Source: an uncultured Acetatifactor sp.
Lineage (GTDB): Bacteria; Bacillota; Clostridia; Lachnospirales; Lachnospiraceae
Assembly: GCA_910585805.1 (NCBI GenBank)
Contig: CAJUFB010000005.1
Span: 1 to 64,000, forward strand
Length of the DNA: 64,000 nucleotides
Direction of reading: 5' to 3'
Shown: positions 8,382 to 16,717 of the stretch, one piece after another
Layout of the letters: each line of letters begins with the position of its first letter
Position numbering within the stretch: the stretch's first letter is position 1
Program-made: the position numbers and the translations under genes
Notes under the pieces: generated by a model
What the model was told of the DNA's origin: nothing
The model's database searches: none
The model's input: the letters and a program-made list of their open reading frames with translations, nothing else

Positions 8382-9323
8382 ATGAGCGAATTATTTAAGG
8401 TATCATCCAATCCTCATATTCGTTCCAAAGCGGCTACAAACGGCCTGATGTTCGCGGTTGTCATTGCGCTGATGCCCGCGACCGGCTTTGGAATCTATAA
8501 TTTCGGCCCCAGGGCCCTTGCCGTCATTGCAGTGACTGTGGGAAGCACGATTCTTACGGAATATCTTTTCGGACTCTATAAAAAGAAGCTGAGTGTGACA
8601 GACCTGTCGGCGGTGGTGACGGGATTGCTGCTGGCGCTGAACCTGCCGGTAACCATACCGCTGTGGATGGCTGCCCTGGGCGGAGTATTTGCTATTTTGG
8701 TGGTGAAGATGCTGTTCGGCGGCCTGGGGCAGAATTTTATGAACCCAGCGCTGGCTGCCAGGTGTTTTCTGCTGATATCTTTCCCCACGGCGATGACGTC
8801 ATTTGACTGTGATGCTTATACCGGGGCCACCCCCCTTGCGCTGCTGAAAAGCGGGGAGCAGGTGAATCTGCTGAATATGGTGACAGGACATACGGCGGGA
8901 ACCATCGGGGAGACTTCGGTGATCGCCATTGCGGTGGGGGCATGTCTGTTGCTTCTGCTGGGCGTGATCGATCTGCGGATTCCCGGCTGCTACATAGTGA
9001 CATTTATTATTTTTGCGGGATTGTTCGGAGGACATGGCTTTAACCCTTCTTATCTTGCAGCGCAGCTTTCCGGCGGCGGACTGATGCTGGGCGCGTTTTT
9101 TATGGCAACCGATTATGTGACCAGGCCGATCACGATAAAGGGGCAGTATGTGTTCGGCGTAACTTTGGGTTTGCTGACAGGGATCTTCCGGATCTTCGGA
9201 CCAGGCGCGGAGGGTGTTTCCTATGCGATTATCCTGGGAAATCTGTTGGTGCCTCTGATCGAAAAATGTACCATGCCCACTGCCTTTGGATACAGGAAAG
9301 GGGGAGTGCGCCATGAAAAATAA
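8382..9323 (+). CDS. rnfD: Rnf complex subunit RnfD
   Basis: Integral membrane subunit with several hydrophobic segments and covalent FMN. The flavinylation motif appears as YTGATPL, with the acceptor threonine at residue 150. At 313 residues it has the usual length. AAGGAG precedes the start. The last 11 bases overlap rnfG, so translation is probably coupled. With RnfE and RnfA it forms the membrane path for Na+ or H+; which ion cannot be told from the sequence. Confidence 0.95.
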   Translation: MSELFKVSSNPHIRSKAATNGLMFAVVIALMPATGFGIYNFGPRALAVIAVTVGSTILTEYLFGLYKKKLSVTDLSAVVTGLLLALNLPVTIPLWMAALGGVFAILVVKMLFGGLGQNFMNPALAARCFLLISFPTAMTSFDCDAYTGATPLALLKSGEQVNLLNMVTGHTAGTIGETSVIAIAVGACLLLLLGVIDLRIPGCYIVTFIIFAGLFGGHGFNPSYLAAQLSGGGLMLGAFFMATDYVTRPITIKGQYVFGVTLGLLTGIFRIFGPGAEGVSYAIILGNLLVPLIEKCTMPTAFGYRKGGVRHEK

Positions 9324-9936
9324 AAACGACATTTCAGTGATGCTGAAGGAAGCGGGTATTTTGTTCGCCATCACTTTGTTTGCCGGCCTGCTGCTTGGCG
9401 TGGTCAACGAATTGACGAAGGAACCTATCCGCATCCAGCAGGAGAAGGCCATACAGGAGGCATGCAGGGCTGTGTTTGCGGATGCAGCTTCCTTTGAAGA
9501 AATGGAATATACCATGGACGCGGCTTTGACACAGGAGCTGTCCGGCATGGGGGTAAAGCTGGGAACGGTTTATCAGGCTCTGGGCGGTGACAACGCAATG
9601 CTGGGGTATGTGCTGGAATCCACTTCCACTCAGGGCTATGGCGGCAATATCGTCCTGTACCTGGGGGTGAGAGCGGACGGAACATTAAACGACATATCCA
9701 TACTGGAAATTTCTGAGACGGCAGGCTTGGGGATGCTGGCGCCGGAGGTGCTGGTTCCGCAGTTCCATGACAAAAAGGTGGAGAGTTTTGTTTATACAAA
9801 GTCAGGCGCGTCCGCCGAAAATGAGATTGACGCGATCACCAGCGCCACGATTACCACAAAGGCAGTCACCAATGCGGTAAACGGAGGATTGAAGGCTGCG
9901 GAAAGACTGCTGGAAGGAGGTGCTGGCAATGAGTAA
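9313..9936 (+). CDS. rnfG: Rnf complex subunit RnfG
   Basis: Flavoprotein anchored by one N-terminal membrane helix (residues about 13-31) with its FMN domain outside the cytoplasm. The flavinylation site is in ITSATITT at about residues 176-182; the common form is SGATxT, so the glycine is replaced here. Start at 9313 chosen for the AAAGGGGGAG upstream; length 207 residues. Overlaps rnfD by 11 and rnfE by 8 bases. Confidence 0.92.
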   Translation: MKNKNDISVMLKEAGILFAITLFAGLLLGVVNELTKEPIRIQQEKAIQEACRAVFADAASFEEMEYTMDAALTQELSGMGVKLGTVYQALGGDNAMLGYVLESTSTQGYGGNIVLYLGVRADGTLNDISILEISETAGLGMLAPEVLVPQFHDKKVESFVYTKSGASAENEIDAITSATITTKAVTNAVNGGLKAAERLLEGGAGNE

Positions 9937-10774
9937 AGCGGGAGAGAGGCTTTATAACGGATTGGTGAAAGAAAATCCGACTTTTGTACTGATGCTGGGA
10001 ATGTGTCCCACGCTGGCGGTCACGACTTCGGCGGTCAACGGCCTGGGAATGGGGCTTACTACCATGGTAGTACTGGCGCTCAGCAATATGATCATATCAC
10101 TGCTGCGGAATATCATACCGGACAGGGTGCGTATTCCGGCGTTTATCGTGATCATTGCTTCTTTTGTGACGGTGGTGCAGCTTTTGCTGGAAGCGTATCT
10201 GCCTTTTCTGAATAAAGCATTGGGGGTTTATATACCGCTGATCGTGGTGAACTGTATCATACTGGGGCGTGCGGAGAGTTACGCTTATTCCAATCCGGTG
10301 ATTCCTTCGCTGTTCGACGGCATCGGCATGGGGCTGGGCTTTACCTTTGCGCTGACTTGTATCGGCCTGGTGCGGGAGCTGCTGGGCGCGGGACAGCTGT
10401 TCGGTCTGGATATTTTTCCGGACTCCGTTGAACCCATCCGTATCTTCGGTCAGGCGCCGGGAGCCTTTTTCGTGCTGGCAGGACTGGTTGCCCTGCAGAA
10501 TTATGTCAGGGAATCCAGGAAAAAAGCAGGTAAGGAATATGAGAAGATCGGTTCCGGATGTACCCATGACTGCATGAACTGCAAGGACAGCGACGGGTGC
10601 TCGAAACGTTTTTACGATGAAGGATCCGGCAGAAAAGCGGGAGGGAAAACAAAGCAGGAAAATGCGGCTGCGGCCGGAAACGGGAAAACCGGGAATGGGT
10701 CAGCCGTCAATATGAAAGCCGGGAATGTGACAGCCGGAAACCGGGAAACACGGATGAGGAGGGCAGATAAATGA
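9929..10774 (+). CDS. rnfE: Rnf complex subunit RnfE with cysteine-bearing C-terminal tail
   Basis: Multi-spanning membrane subunit; residues 1-195 match the RnfE/RnfA fold. The start at 9929 follows GGAAGGAGG. After the last helix there is an extra tail of about 85 residues: four cysteines at 211, 215, 218 and 224 (CTHDCMNCKDSDGC), then a Gly/Asn/Ala-rich low-complexity stretch built from repeated AGN units. The cysteines could bind metal or iron-sulfur, but this is inference. Its stop overlaps the rnfA start (ATGA). Confidence 0.92.
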   Translation: MSKAGERLYNGLVKENPTFVLMLGMCPTLAVTTSAVNGLGMGLTTMVVLALSNMIISLLRNIIPDRVRIPAFIVIIASFVTVVQLLLEAYLPFLNKALGVYIPLIVVNCIILGRAESYAYSNPVIPSLFDGIGMGLGFTFALTCIGLVRELLGAGQLFGLDIFPDSVEPIRIFGQAPGAFFVLAGLVALQNYVRESRKKAGKEYEKIGSGCTHDCMNCKDSDGCSKRFYDEGSGRKAGGKTKQENAAAAGNGKTGNGSAVNMKAGNVTAGNRETRMRRADK

Positions 10775-11361
10775 ATATGGAATATGTAAAGGAATTGCTG
10801 GTTCTGCTGATCGGCTCCTCCCTGGTAAGCAATGTGGTGCTCAGCCAGTTTCTGGGGCTCTGCCCTTTCCTGGGGGTGTCCAGAAAGACCAATACGGCTG
10901 CGGGAATGGGTGTGGCGGTTATCTTCGTGATCACTCTGGCCAGCGCGGTAGCCGGTGTGATCTATGAGTTTGTGCTGGTCCGGTTCCATGTGGAATATCT
11001 GAAGACCATTGTATTTATTCTGGTCATCGCGGCTCTGGTACAGTTTGTGGAGATGTTTCTGCGAAAATCCATGCCCTCCCTGTATGAGGCGCTGGGCGTG
11101 TATCTGCCCCTGATCACCACCAACTGTGCTGTGCTGGGCGTTGCGATCACCAATGTACAGAAAGAGTACGGAATCCTTACCGGTATCGTAAACGGCTTTG
11201 CCACGGCGGTGGGATTTTGTCTTGCCATCGTGATATTGGCAGGGATCCGGGAAAAGCTGGAATACAATGACATTCCCGGCCCTTTTAAGGGGATGCCTGC
11301 TGTACTGCTGACAGCGGGGTTGATGGCCATTGCTTTCTGCGGCTTTTCCGGATTGTTATAA
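10771..11361 (+). CDS. rnfA: Rnf complex subunit RnfA
   Basis: Integral membrane subunit of 196 residues, homologous to RnfE, with the family segments SNVVLSQFLGLCPFLGV near the N-terminus and TTNCAVLGVA in the middle. RnfA and RnfE insert in opposite orientations and hold a cluster between them at conserved cysteines (known for the family; such cysteines are present here). Starts within the rnfE stop codon. Confidence 0.95.
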   Translation: MNMEYVKELLVLLIGSSLVSNVVLSQFLGLCPFLGVSRKTNTAAGMGVAVIFVITLASAVAGVIYEFVLVRFHVEYLKTIVFILVIAALVQFVEMFLRKSMPSLYEALGVYLPLITTNCAVLGVAITNVQKEYGILTGIVNGFATAVGFCLAIVILAGIREKLEYNDIPGPFKGMPAVLLTAGLMAIAFCGFSGLL

Positions 11362-11383
11362 GTAGCAGCGGTGGATGAAACGA

Positions 11384-11410
11384 TCCCTTCCCGGTGCTTA
11401 AGGGAAGGGA
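11384..11410 (+). promoter_or_regulatory. Intercistronic hairpin between rnfA and rnfB
   Basis: Perfect 9-bp stem TCCCTTCCC/GGGAAGGGA with a 9-base loop, no T-run after it. Placed between the last two genes, it could mark RNA processing or partly reduce read-through. Confidence 0.55.
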
Positions 11411-11435
11411 CGGAACTGGAATAAGGAGTGTGGAT

Positions 11436-12233
11436 ATGAGTATAACGGGGATTTTGTCTGCGGCGGCCGTGGTGGGCGTAGTGGGCATCTTTGTAGGGCT
11501 GTTTCTGGGAGTGGCCGGAATTCGTTTCCATGTGGAGAAGGATGAGAAGGAAGAAGCAGTGCTGGCGGCCCTGCCCGGCAATAACTGCGGCGGCTGCGGA
11601 TATGCGGGCTGTTCCGGCCTGGCGGCGGCGATCGCAAAGGGAGAGGCGCCTGTGAACGGCTGTCCCGTGGGCGGCGAGGCGGTGAGCACCAGGATCGCAG
11701 CCATCATGGGAGTGGAAGCGGGTGCTTCCGAGAGAAAAGTGGCCTTTGTGGCATGTATGGGAGACTGTGAGAAGGCGAAACAGGATTATGACTATACAGG
11801 GCATCAGGACTGCCGTATCATGGGATTTGTGCCCGGAGGCGGACCCAAGTCCTGCAGCAGCGGCTGCCTGGGCTTTGGAAGCTGCGTGGAAGCCTGTCCG
11901 TTTGACGCCATCCATGTAGTAAACGGTGTGGCTGTGGTGGATAAGGAGAAGTGCAAAGCCTGCGGAAAATGTGTGGAGGTGTGCCCGAAGCACCTGATCT
12001 CACTGATTCCGTATAAGGCGGAATATGCGGTTTCCTGCAGCTCCTCGGATAAGGGGCCGGTGACTATGAAGGCTTGCCAGGCCGGGTGCATCGGCTGCGG
12101 GCTGTGTGTGCGCAACTGTCCTGCCCAGGCGGTGACGGTGACGGATTTCCATGCCGCGATCGACCAGGAAAAGTGCACGGGCTGCGGGACATGTGCGGAG
12201 AAATGTCCAAAGAAATGTATTGTGAAGATGTAG
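11436..12233 (+). CDS. rnfB: Rnf complex subunit RnfB, polyferredoxin
   Basis: Takes electrons from reduced ferredoxin and passes them into the Rnf complex. One N-terminal membrane helix, then the Fe-S motif CGGCGYAGC, followed by four further cysteine clusters (CLGFGSCVEACP, CKACGKCVEVCP, CIGCGLCVRNCP, CTGCGTCAEKCP). Start at 11436 follows AATAAGGAG; 265 residues. It is last in the operon and separated from rnfA by 74 bases with a hairpin. Confidence 0.94.
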   Translation: MSITGILSAAAVVGVVGIFVGLFLGVAGIRFHVEKDEKEEAVLAALPGNNCGGCGYAGCSGLAAAIAKGEAPVNGCPVGGEAVSTRIAAIMGVEAGASERKVAFVACMGDCEKAKQDYDYTGHQDCRIMGFVPGGGPKSCSSGCLGFGSCVEACPFDAIHVVNGVAVVDKEKCKACGKCVEVCPKHLISLIPYKAEYAVSCSSSDKGPVTMKACQAGCIGCGLCVRNCPAQAVTVTDFHAAIDQEKCTGCGTCAEKCPKKCIVKM

Positions 12234-12315
12234 TATAATTACCTTTACAGACACGGTAAGGACGTTTGGGGCGTTGAGAGAAGGCTTTCGGGTTGCGGCA
12301 GGGAGGTAGATTATT

Positions 12316-13419
12316 ATGAAAATGCCGAATGATTTTGACGATAATTCGAATATGACACTTACGGTAGTGATGTCCATTGTGGCTGTGTCCGCTTTTGTGG
12401 CGGTGATCTTGCTGACGGTTCTGCTGCTGAACCAGAAAAGCACTACTTCTGCGGGACGTTCACAGCAGGATAATGCGGTACAGGCTGCGGCCGCCCCGTC
12501 TTCTTCCGTTATCATCTATCCGGATACAGATGAGCTGCTGTCAGGAAGCGAGCTGCATCCGGATGATCTGGATTTCTGGGATATGTATCCGGAACCCACA
12601 GCTTCTCCTACACCGGAACCCACAGAGGAGCCGGAAGAGGAGGAGCCGGACCCGGCCACGGACGGTAAGCATACTCTGGTACAGTATGCGGACGGCGAAG
12701 AGGAATGGGTTCTGATCAGCCCTTATCTGCCCAAGCATGAATATGATTTCACCAGGCTGGTGTGTCAGTCTGATCTGATGAAGTATTATGAGAACGGTAA
12801 ACAGATCTCTTATGTGGGAGTTGATATTTCTAAATATCAGGATTATGTGGATTTTGTGAAGGTGAAGAAAGCCGGCATTGATTTTGTCATGATTCGGGTG
12901 GGAGCGCGGGGATACGGTTCAGGGCAGCTGATCCTGGACGAATATTTCAGCGACAATATCAAGCGCGCCACCGATGCCGGTCTGGATGTGGGCGTATATT
13001 TTTATTCCCAGGCCATAAGTAAGGAGGAAGCCATAGAAGAAGCGAATATGGTCATTGAAAATCTGGGTGAATATCAGCTTGCCTATCCGGTGGCTTACGA
13101 CATGGAACTTGTGGAGAACGATACGGCCAGGACGGAGAATCTGACCAGGTCGGAGAAGACGGAAATCGCCAGGGCTTTTCTGGATACCATCGCGGCAACT
13201 GGACGGAAGACCATGATCTATGGAAATAAGGAGTGGCTCATCAAGGAGATTGATATGTCCAAGCTGACAGCCTATGATGTATGGCTGTCCCAGACGGCGG
13301 ATGTTCCTGATTATCCCTATAAGTTCGCCATGTGGCAGTATGACTTTGAAGGCTCTGTGGACGGCATTGTGGGCTATGTGAACATGAATATCAGCTTTGT
13401 CAATTTCGCGGAAAAATAA
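12316..13419 (+). CDS. Membrane-anchored GH25 muramidase (lysozyme-like)
   Basis: Predicted cell-surface N-acetylmuramidase that cleaves peptidoglycan glycan chains. A membrane helix at about residues 14-38 is followed by a Ser/Ala then Pro/Glu/Thr-rich spacer (PEPTASPTPEPTEEPEEEE) to about residue 120. The GH25 domain fills the C-terminal 205 residues: GVDISKYQDYVDF at its start, AYDMELVE with the catalytic Asp/Glu pair, and a final MWQYDFEG strand. The start has GGGAGG 10 bases upstream. The gene is 82 bases after rnfB. Confidence 0.88.
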   Translation: MKMPNDFDDNSNMTLTVVMSIVAVSAFVAVILLTVLLLNQKSTTSAGRSQQDNAVQAAAAPSSSVIIYPDTDELLSGSELHPDDLDFWDMYPEPTASPTPEPTEEPEEEEPDPATDGKHTLVQYADGEEEWVLISPYLPKHEYDFTRLVCQSDLMKYYENGKQISYVGVDISKYQDYVDFVKVKKAGIDFVMIRVGARGYGSGQLILDEYFSDNIKRATDAGLDVGVYFYSQAISKEEAIEEANMVIENLGEYQLAYPVAYDMELVENDTARTENLTRSEKTEIARAFLDTIAATGRKTMIYGNKEWLIKEIDMSKLTAYDVWLSQTADVPDYPYKFAMWQYDFEGSVDGIVGYVNMNISFVNFAEK

Positions 13420-13480
13420 TGTATATTTGAAAACCATATAATTTGAAAGCCAGATAAAAGTCTTTTGAAAAGTGAGCATG

Positions 13481-13518
13481 AAAAACCACCGGCTGCAAGA
13501 ACCGGTGGTTTTTCTTTT
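13481..13518. terminator. Bidirectional terminator between GH25 and pckA
   Basis: Stem AAACCACCGG/CCGGTGGTTT with loop CTGCAAGAA and T-runs on both strands; it can end both convergent genes. Confidence 0.85.
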
Positions 13519-13551
13519 CATATTTCAGTACAGTGATGATCTCAGCTGTTC

Positions 13552-15156
13552 TTATTTCTGAGGACCTGCAGCTACCAGTGCCTTACCTGCCTCATTTCCC
13601 TCATACTTCGCGAAATTCTTGATAAATCTGTTAGCCAGATCATCTGCCTTGGCCTCCCAGTCAGCTACATTTGCATAAGTATCGCGAGGGTCAAGGATAT
13701 TGGTGTCCACGCCGGGAAGCTCCGTAGGAATATCAAAGTTGAAGACAGGAAGCTTCTTGGTAGGCGCATTGTTGATGTCTCCGCTCAGGATAGCGTCGAT
13801 GATGCCTCTGGTATCCTTGATGGAGATTCTCTTGCCGGTGCCGTTCCAGCCTGTATTTACAAGATAAGCCTTAGCGCCGCTTACCTGCATCTTCTTAACC
13901 AGCTCCTCTGCGTACTTTGTGGGATGCAGCTCCAGGAATGCCTGACCGAAGCATGCGGAGAAAGTAGGAGTAGGTTCTGTGATGCCGCGCTCTGTACCGG
14001 CCAGCTTTGCAGTAAATCCGGAAAGGAAATAATACTGTGTCTGCTCGGGAGACAGAATGGATACGGGAGGAAGCACGCCGAATGCATCTGCGGACAGGAA
14101 GATCACATTCTTGGCTGCCGGTGCAGAGGAAACGGGACGTACGATATTGCTAATGTGATTGATGGGATAAGAAACACGGGTATTCTCCGTTACACTCTTA
14201 TCATCAAAGTCAATCTTGCCGTTCTCGTCTACGGTAACATTCTCCAGAAGAGCGTCGCGCTTGATTGCATTGTAGATATCGGGCTCGGATTCCTTGTCCA
14301 GGTTGATAACCTTGGCATAGCAGCCGCCCTCGAAGTTGAACACGCCGTTGTCATCCCAGCCGTGCTCGTCGTCACCGATCAGCAGACGCTTGGGATCGGT
14401 AGACAGAGTGGTCTTGCCGGTGCCGGAAAGTCCGAAGAAGATTGCGGTATTCTCACCGTTCATATCGGTATTGGCGGAGCAGTGCATGGAAGCGATGCCC
14501 TTCAGAGGCAGATAGTAGTTCATCATGGAGAACATACCCTTCTTCATCTCGCCGCCGTACCATGTGTTGATGATAACCTGCTCACGGCTGGAGATATTGA
14601 AAGCCACACAGGTCTCGGAATTCAGGTTCAGCTCCTTGTAGTTCTCAACCTTTGCCTTGGAAGCGTTGTAAACAACGAAATCAGGCTCGAAAGTCTCCAG
14701 TTCCTCTGCGCTGGGCTGGATGAACATATTCTTGATGAAATGTGCCTGCCATGCAACCTCAACGATAAAACGAACTGCCATACGCGTATCAGCGTTAGCG
14801 CCGCAGAAAGCATCTACAACGAACAGTCTCTTATTGCAAAGCTCCTTCTGAGCGATATCCTTTACGGTTGCCCATACTTCCTCGGACATGGGATGATTAT
14901 CATTTTTATACGCATCGGAGGTCCACCATACGGTATCCCTGGAATTCTCATCCATTACGATGTACTTGTCTTTGGGAGAACGACCTGTATAGATCCCGGT
15001 CATTACATTTACTGCGCCGAGCTCGGTTTCCTGTCCCTTTTCGAAGCCTTCCAGGCCTGCTTTGGTCTCTTCTTCGAACAGCATGTCATAGGAAGGATTG
15101 TGTACTACTTCCGTAGTTCCGGTGATGCCATACTTACTTAAATTAATTTCTGCCAT
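13552..15156 (-). CDS. pckA: Phosphoenolpyruvate carboxykinase (ATP)
   Basis: Interconverts oxaloacetate plus ATP with PEP, CO2 and ADP; in fermenting anaerobes it often runs toward oxaloacetate. The 534 residues carry the kinase-1a loop [13 protein letters not shown], the [10 protein letters not shown] substrate segment near the N-terminus and the second metal motif LIGDDEHGW. Start at 15156 ([10 protein letters not shown]) is chosen on homology; an in-frame ATG at 15204 would add 16 residues unlike the family. A TTGACT box lies upstream on the minus strand at 15245-15250, but the best -10-like ATTATA complement (15216-15221) is 23 bases away, so the promoter is unsure. Confidence 0.95.
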   Translation of the reverse strand: MAEINLSKYGITGTTEVVHNPSYDMLFEEETKAGLEGFEKGQETELGAVNVMTGIYTGRSPKDKYIVMDENSRDTVWWTSDAYKNDNHPMSEEVWATVKDIAQKELCNKRLFVVDAFCGANADTRMAVRFIVEVAWQAHFIKNMFIQPSAEELETFEPDFVVYNASKAKVENYKELNLNSETCVAFNISSREQVIINTWYGGEMKKGMFSMMNYYLPLKGIASMHCSANTDMNGENTAIFFGLSGTGKTTLSTDPKRLLIGDDEHGWDDNGVFNFEGGCYAKVINLDKESEPDIYNAIKRDALLENVTVDENGKIDFDDKSVTENTRVSYPINHISNIVRPVSSAPAAKNVIFLSADAFGVLPPVSILSPEQTQYYFLSGFTAKLAGTERGITEPTPTFSACFGQAFLELHPTKYAEELVKKMQVSGAKAYLVNTGWNGTGKRISIKDTRGIIDAILSGDINNAPTKKLPVFNFDIPTELPGVDTNILDPRDTYANVADWEAKADDLANRFIKNFAKYEGNEAGKALVAAGPQK

Positions 15157-15360
15157 CTCGCATTTTACCTCTTTTCTTTCATATTTATTTATTGCAAAAC
15201 TCATAGGTTTTAACCATTATAACTTTAACATAAGGATTTTAAAAAGTCAATAAAGAGAGAAAGCAGGATAAACTTATAAACTAAAATTTTTATAAAATCA
15301 TCTTTTTCTATGCCGATTTCCCGTCCCCGTCTGCCGTTTCCTGATAACAAGACATATTAT

Positions 15361-15462
15361 TAGGAAGCAAGTGCAGTTTCCCATAGTTGAATGCGGCGCA
15401 AAGGGCGCGCCTTTTACCGGAAGCAAAGAGATTGATTCCGAATAAGACATATTTTCGGGACT
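15361..15462 (+). ncRNA. Structured 5' leader, copy 1 (upstream of SleB-like gene)
   Basis: About 100 bases align with 16551-16652 at high identity, centred on CCCATAGTTGAATGCGGC. Both copies can form a first hairpin at GGAAGC...TTCC and a second at CGGAAGC/GATTCCG (here) versus CGGAGGC/GCCTCCG (copy 2), where an A-T pair replaces a G-C pair. Its end lies about 70 bases before the start codon at 15533, the same spacing as copy 2 to thrC. A TATTAT box at 15355-15360 sits just before it. I cannot match it to a known RNA class. Confidence 0.5.
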
Positions 15463-15532
15463 TGTTTCATATATTGATATAACGGACAGGCTTTTGAAAC
15501 GTCGTTGTCCGGTGAAGAAAGGACTGGGGAAT

Positions 15533-16186
15533 ATGTATAAAAAGGCAGTGGCACTATTGATATCATTGGCATTCACACTGATGGCATGTGTCCTGTGTGT
15601 GAGAGAGCTGGACGCGGTGGGACTTTGCTCGGAGCCTGTGCAAAGTCTGAAACTAAGGCTTAAGGAACTGGAAGCCGGGTGGGCAGGGAAGGCGGAAGCT
15701 GTAAAGGAGGACGGAGAGAAGGGGCTTGGCATCGCGGATGTGGCGGTTTCCGGGCAGCGGACCGTGGGCTTTCTTGTAGTGGAGCAGCAGTATATGTATG
15801 ACCTTTCGGATACGGATTTGGAGGTGCTGCTGCGAATTGTGGAGGCGGAGGCCGGCAATGAGGACGAGGACGGAAAGCTTCTGGTGGCGAATGTGGTTCT
15901 GAACCGGCTGAACAGCGAAATCTTTCCCGATACGGTGGCCGGTGTGGTATTCCAGAAGGAGAAGGGGGTATCGCAGTTTTCTCCGGTATCAAACGGAAGC
16001 TATTACAGGGTAAATGTCAGCGAAGAGACGGTGAACGCGGTGGAACGGGCGCTGATGGGGGAGGATATCTCCCAGGGAGCGCTGTACTTTGTAGCGAGGA
16101 AATATGCGGACAGCCGGAAGGTGGAATGGTTTGACAGGAATCTTACATATCTGTTCGTGCATGGAGGGCATGAGTTTTTTAAATGA
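15533..16186 (+). CDS. SleB-like cell wall hydrolase
   Basis: Secreted or membrane-tethered protein of 217 residues with a hydrophobic N-terminal segment (residues 3-24) and a C-terminal Hydrolase_2 (SleB catalytic) domain from about residue 90: LLRIVEAEAGNEDEDGKLL, ANVVLNRL and QFSPVSNGSY are family segments, with the catalytic Glu in VEAEAG. SleB enzymes are spore-cortex lytic transglycosylases, but this domain is also used in vegetative wall turnover. No peptidoglycan-binding repeat is present. Start chosen at 15533 after GAAAGGACTGGGG. Preceded by structured leader copy 1. Confidence 0.8.
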   Translation: MYKKAVALLISLAFTLMACVLCVRELDAVGLCSEPVQSLKLRLKELEAGWAGKAEAVKEDGEKGLGIADVAVSGQRTVGFLVVEQQYMYDLSDTDLEVLLRIVEAEAGNEDEDGKLLVANVVLNRLNSEIFPDTVAGVVFQKEKGVSQFSPVSNGSYYRVNVSEETVNAVERALMGEDISQGALYFVARKYADSRKVEWFDRNLTYLFVHGGHEFFK

Positions 16187-16218
16187 GTGTCAACCGCTGT
16201 ATATCGAAAAGTTTTCCG

Positions 16219-16300
16219 CCTGTGCGGTTGCAAGCAAATGGCTTGTCTGCATGCAGGCTGTTGCAATGCAGACAAGCCATTGGATCAGCAACCGCACAGG
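16219..16300. repeat. Long two-step hairpin element
   Basis: Arms CCTGTGCGGTTGC (16219-16231) and GCAACCGCACAGG (16288-16300) pair perfectly; inside, AATGGCTTGTCTGCAT (16237-16252) pairs perfectly with ATGCAGACAAGCCATT (16266-16281). That is 29 base pairs with a small internal loop and a 13-base terminal loop. No T-run follows. It lies 32 bases after the SleB-like gene. Confidence 0.8.
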
Positions 16301-16507
16301 TGACGCCCGTTTCCGCTTCCGTTGTGGGAAAAGGGGTTTGATCTCTGGAATTGCTATTTCCGGGGAAGATGCTGCCCAGGGAAATTCAGACGTTGAATGG
16401 CGAAATCGTATGTAAAATATTGAATATGTCCGACAGGGACTGAGTGATTTACAGAAAGGTGCTTGAACCCCGGGGCTTTTCGAAGAAATTTTCGGTAAAG
16501 GAAGAAC

Positions 16508-16536
16508 TTGCGAACTTTGGGCGCAGATGGTAAAAT
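16508..16536 (+). promoter_or_regulatory. thrC leader promoter
   Basis: TTGCGA and TAAAAT separated by 17 bases. Predicted transcription start near 16543, just before the structured leader. Confidence 0.65.
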
Positions 16537-16550
16537 AGGACCGTACTACA

Positions 16551-16652
16551 GGAAGCAGATGCTGCTTCCCATAGTTGAATGCGGCACAAGGGGACGCGCT
16601 TTTTATCGGAGGCGAAGGGATTGCCTCCGAATGTAAAGCGTATTCCTGACGG
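16551..16652 (+). ncRNA. Structured 5' leader, copy 2 (upstream of thrC)
   Basis: Second copy of the element at 15361-15462. Hairpin GGAAGCA/TGCTTCC near the 5' end and CGGAGGC/GCCTCCG near the 3' end. It begins about 8 bases after the predicted start of transcription and ends about 65 bases before thrC. There is no T-box sequence or terminator hairpin after it, so a threonine T-box is not supported. Confidence 0.5.
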
Positions 16653-16717
16653 GAAATGACTGAATGGGTCAGCGTATGCCGAAAAAGTACATTCCAGAGA
16701 GGAAGGGAGAAAACAGT

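Noticed and set aside
13924..15141. A 405-codon plus-strand frame opposite pckA
   Set aside because: It mirrors a strongly conserved PEP carboxykinase gene; the translated text has no family features and no ribosome-binding site.
16551..16652. Threonine T-box before thrC
   Set aside because: There is no antiterminator T-box sequence and no terminator; the segment is a copy of the leader at 15361.
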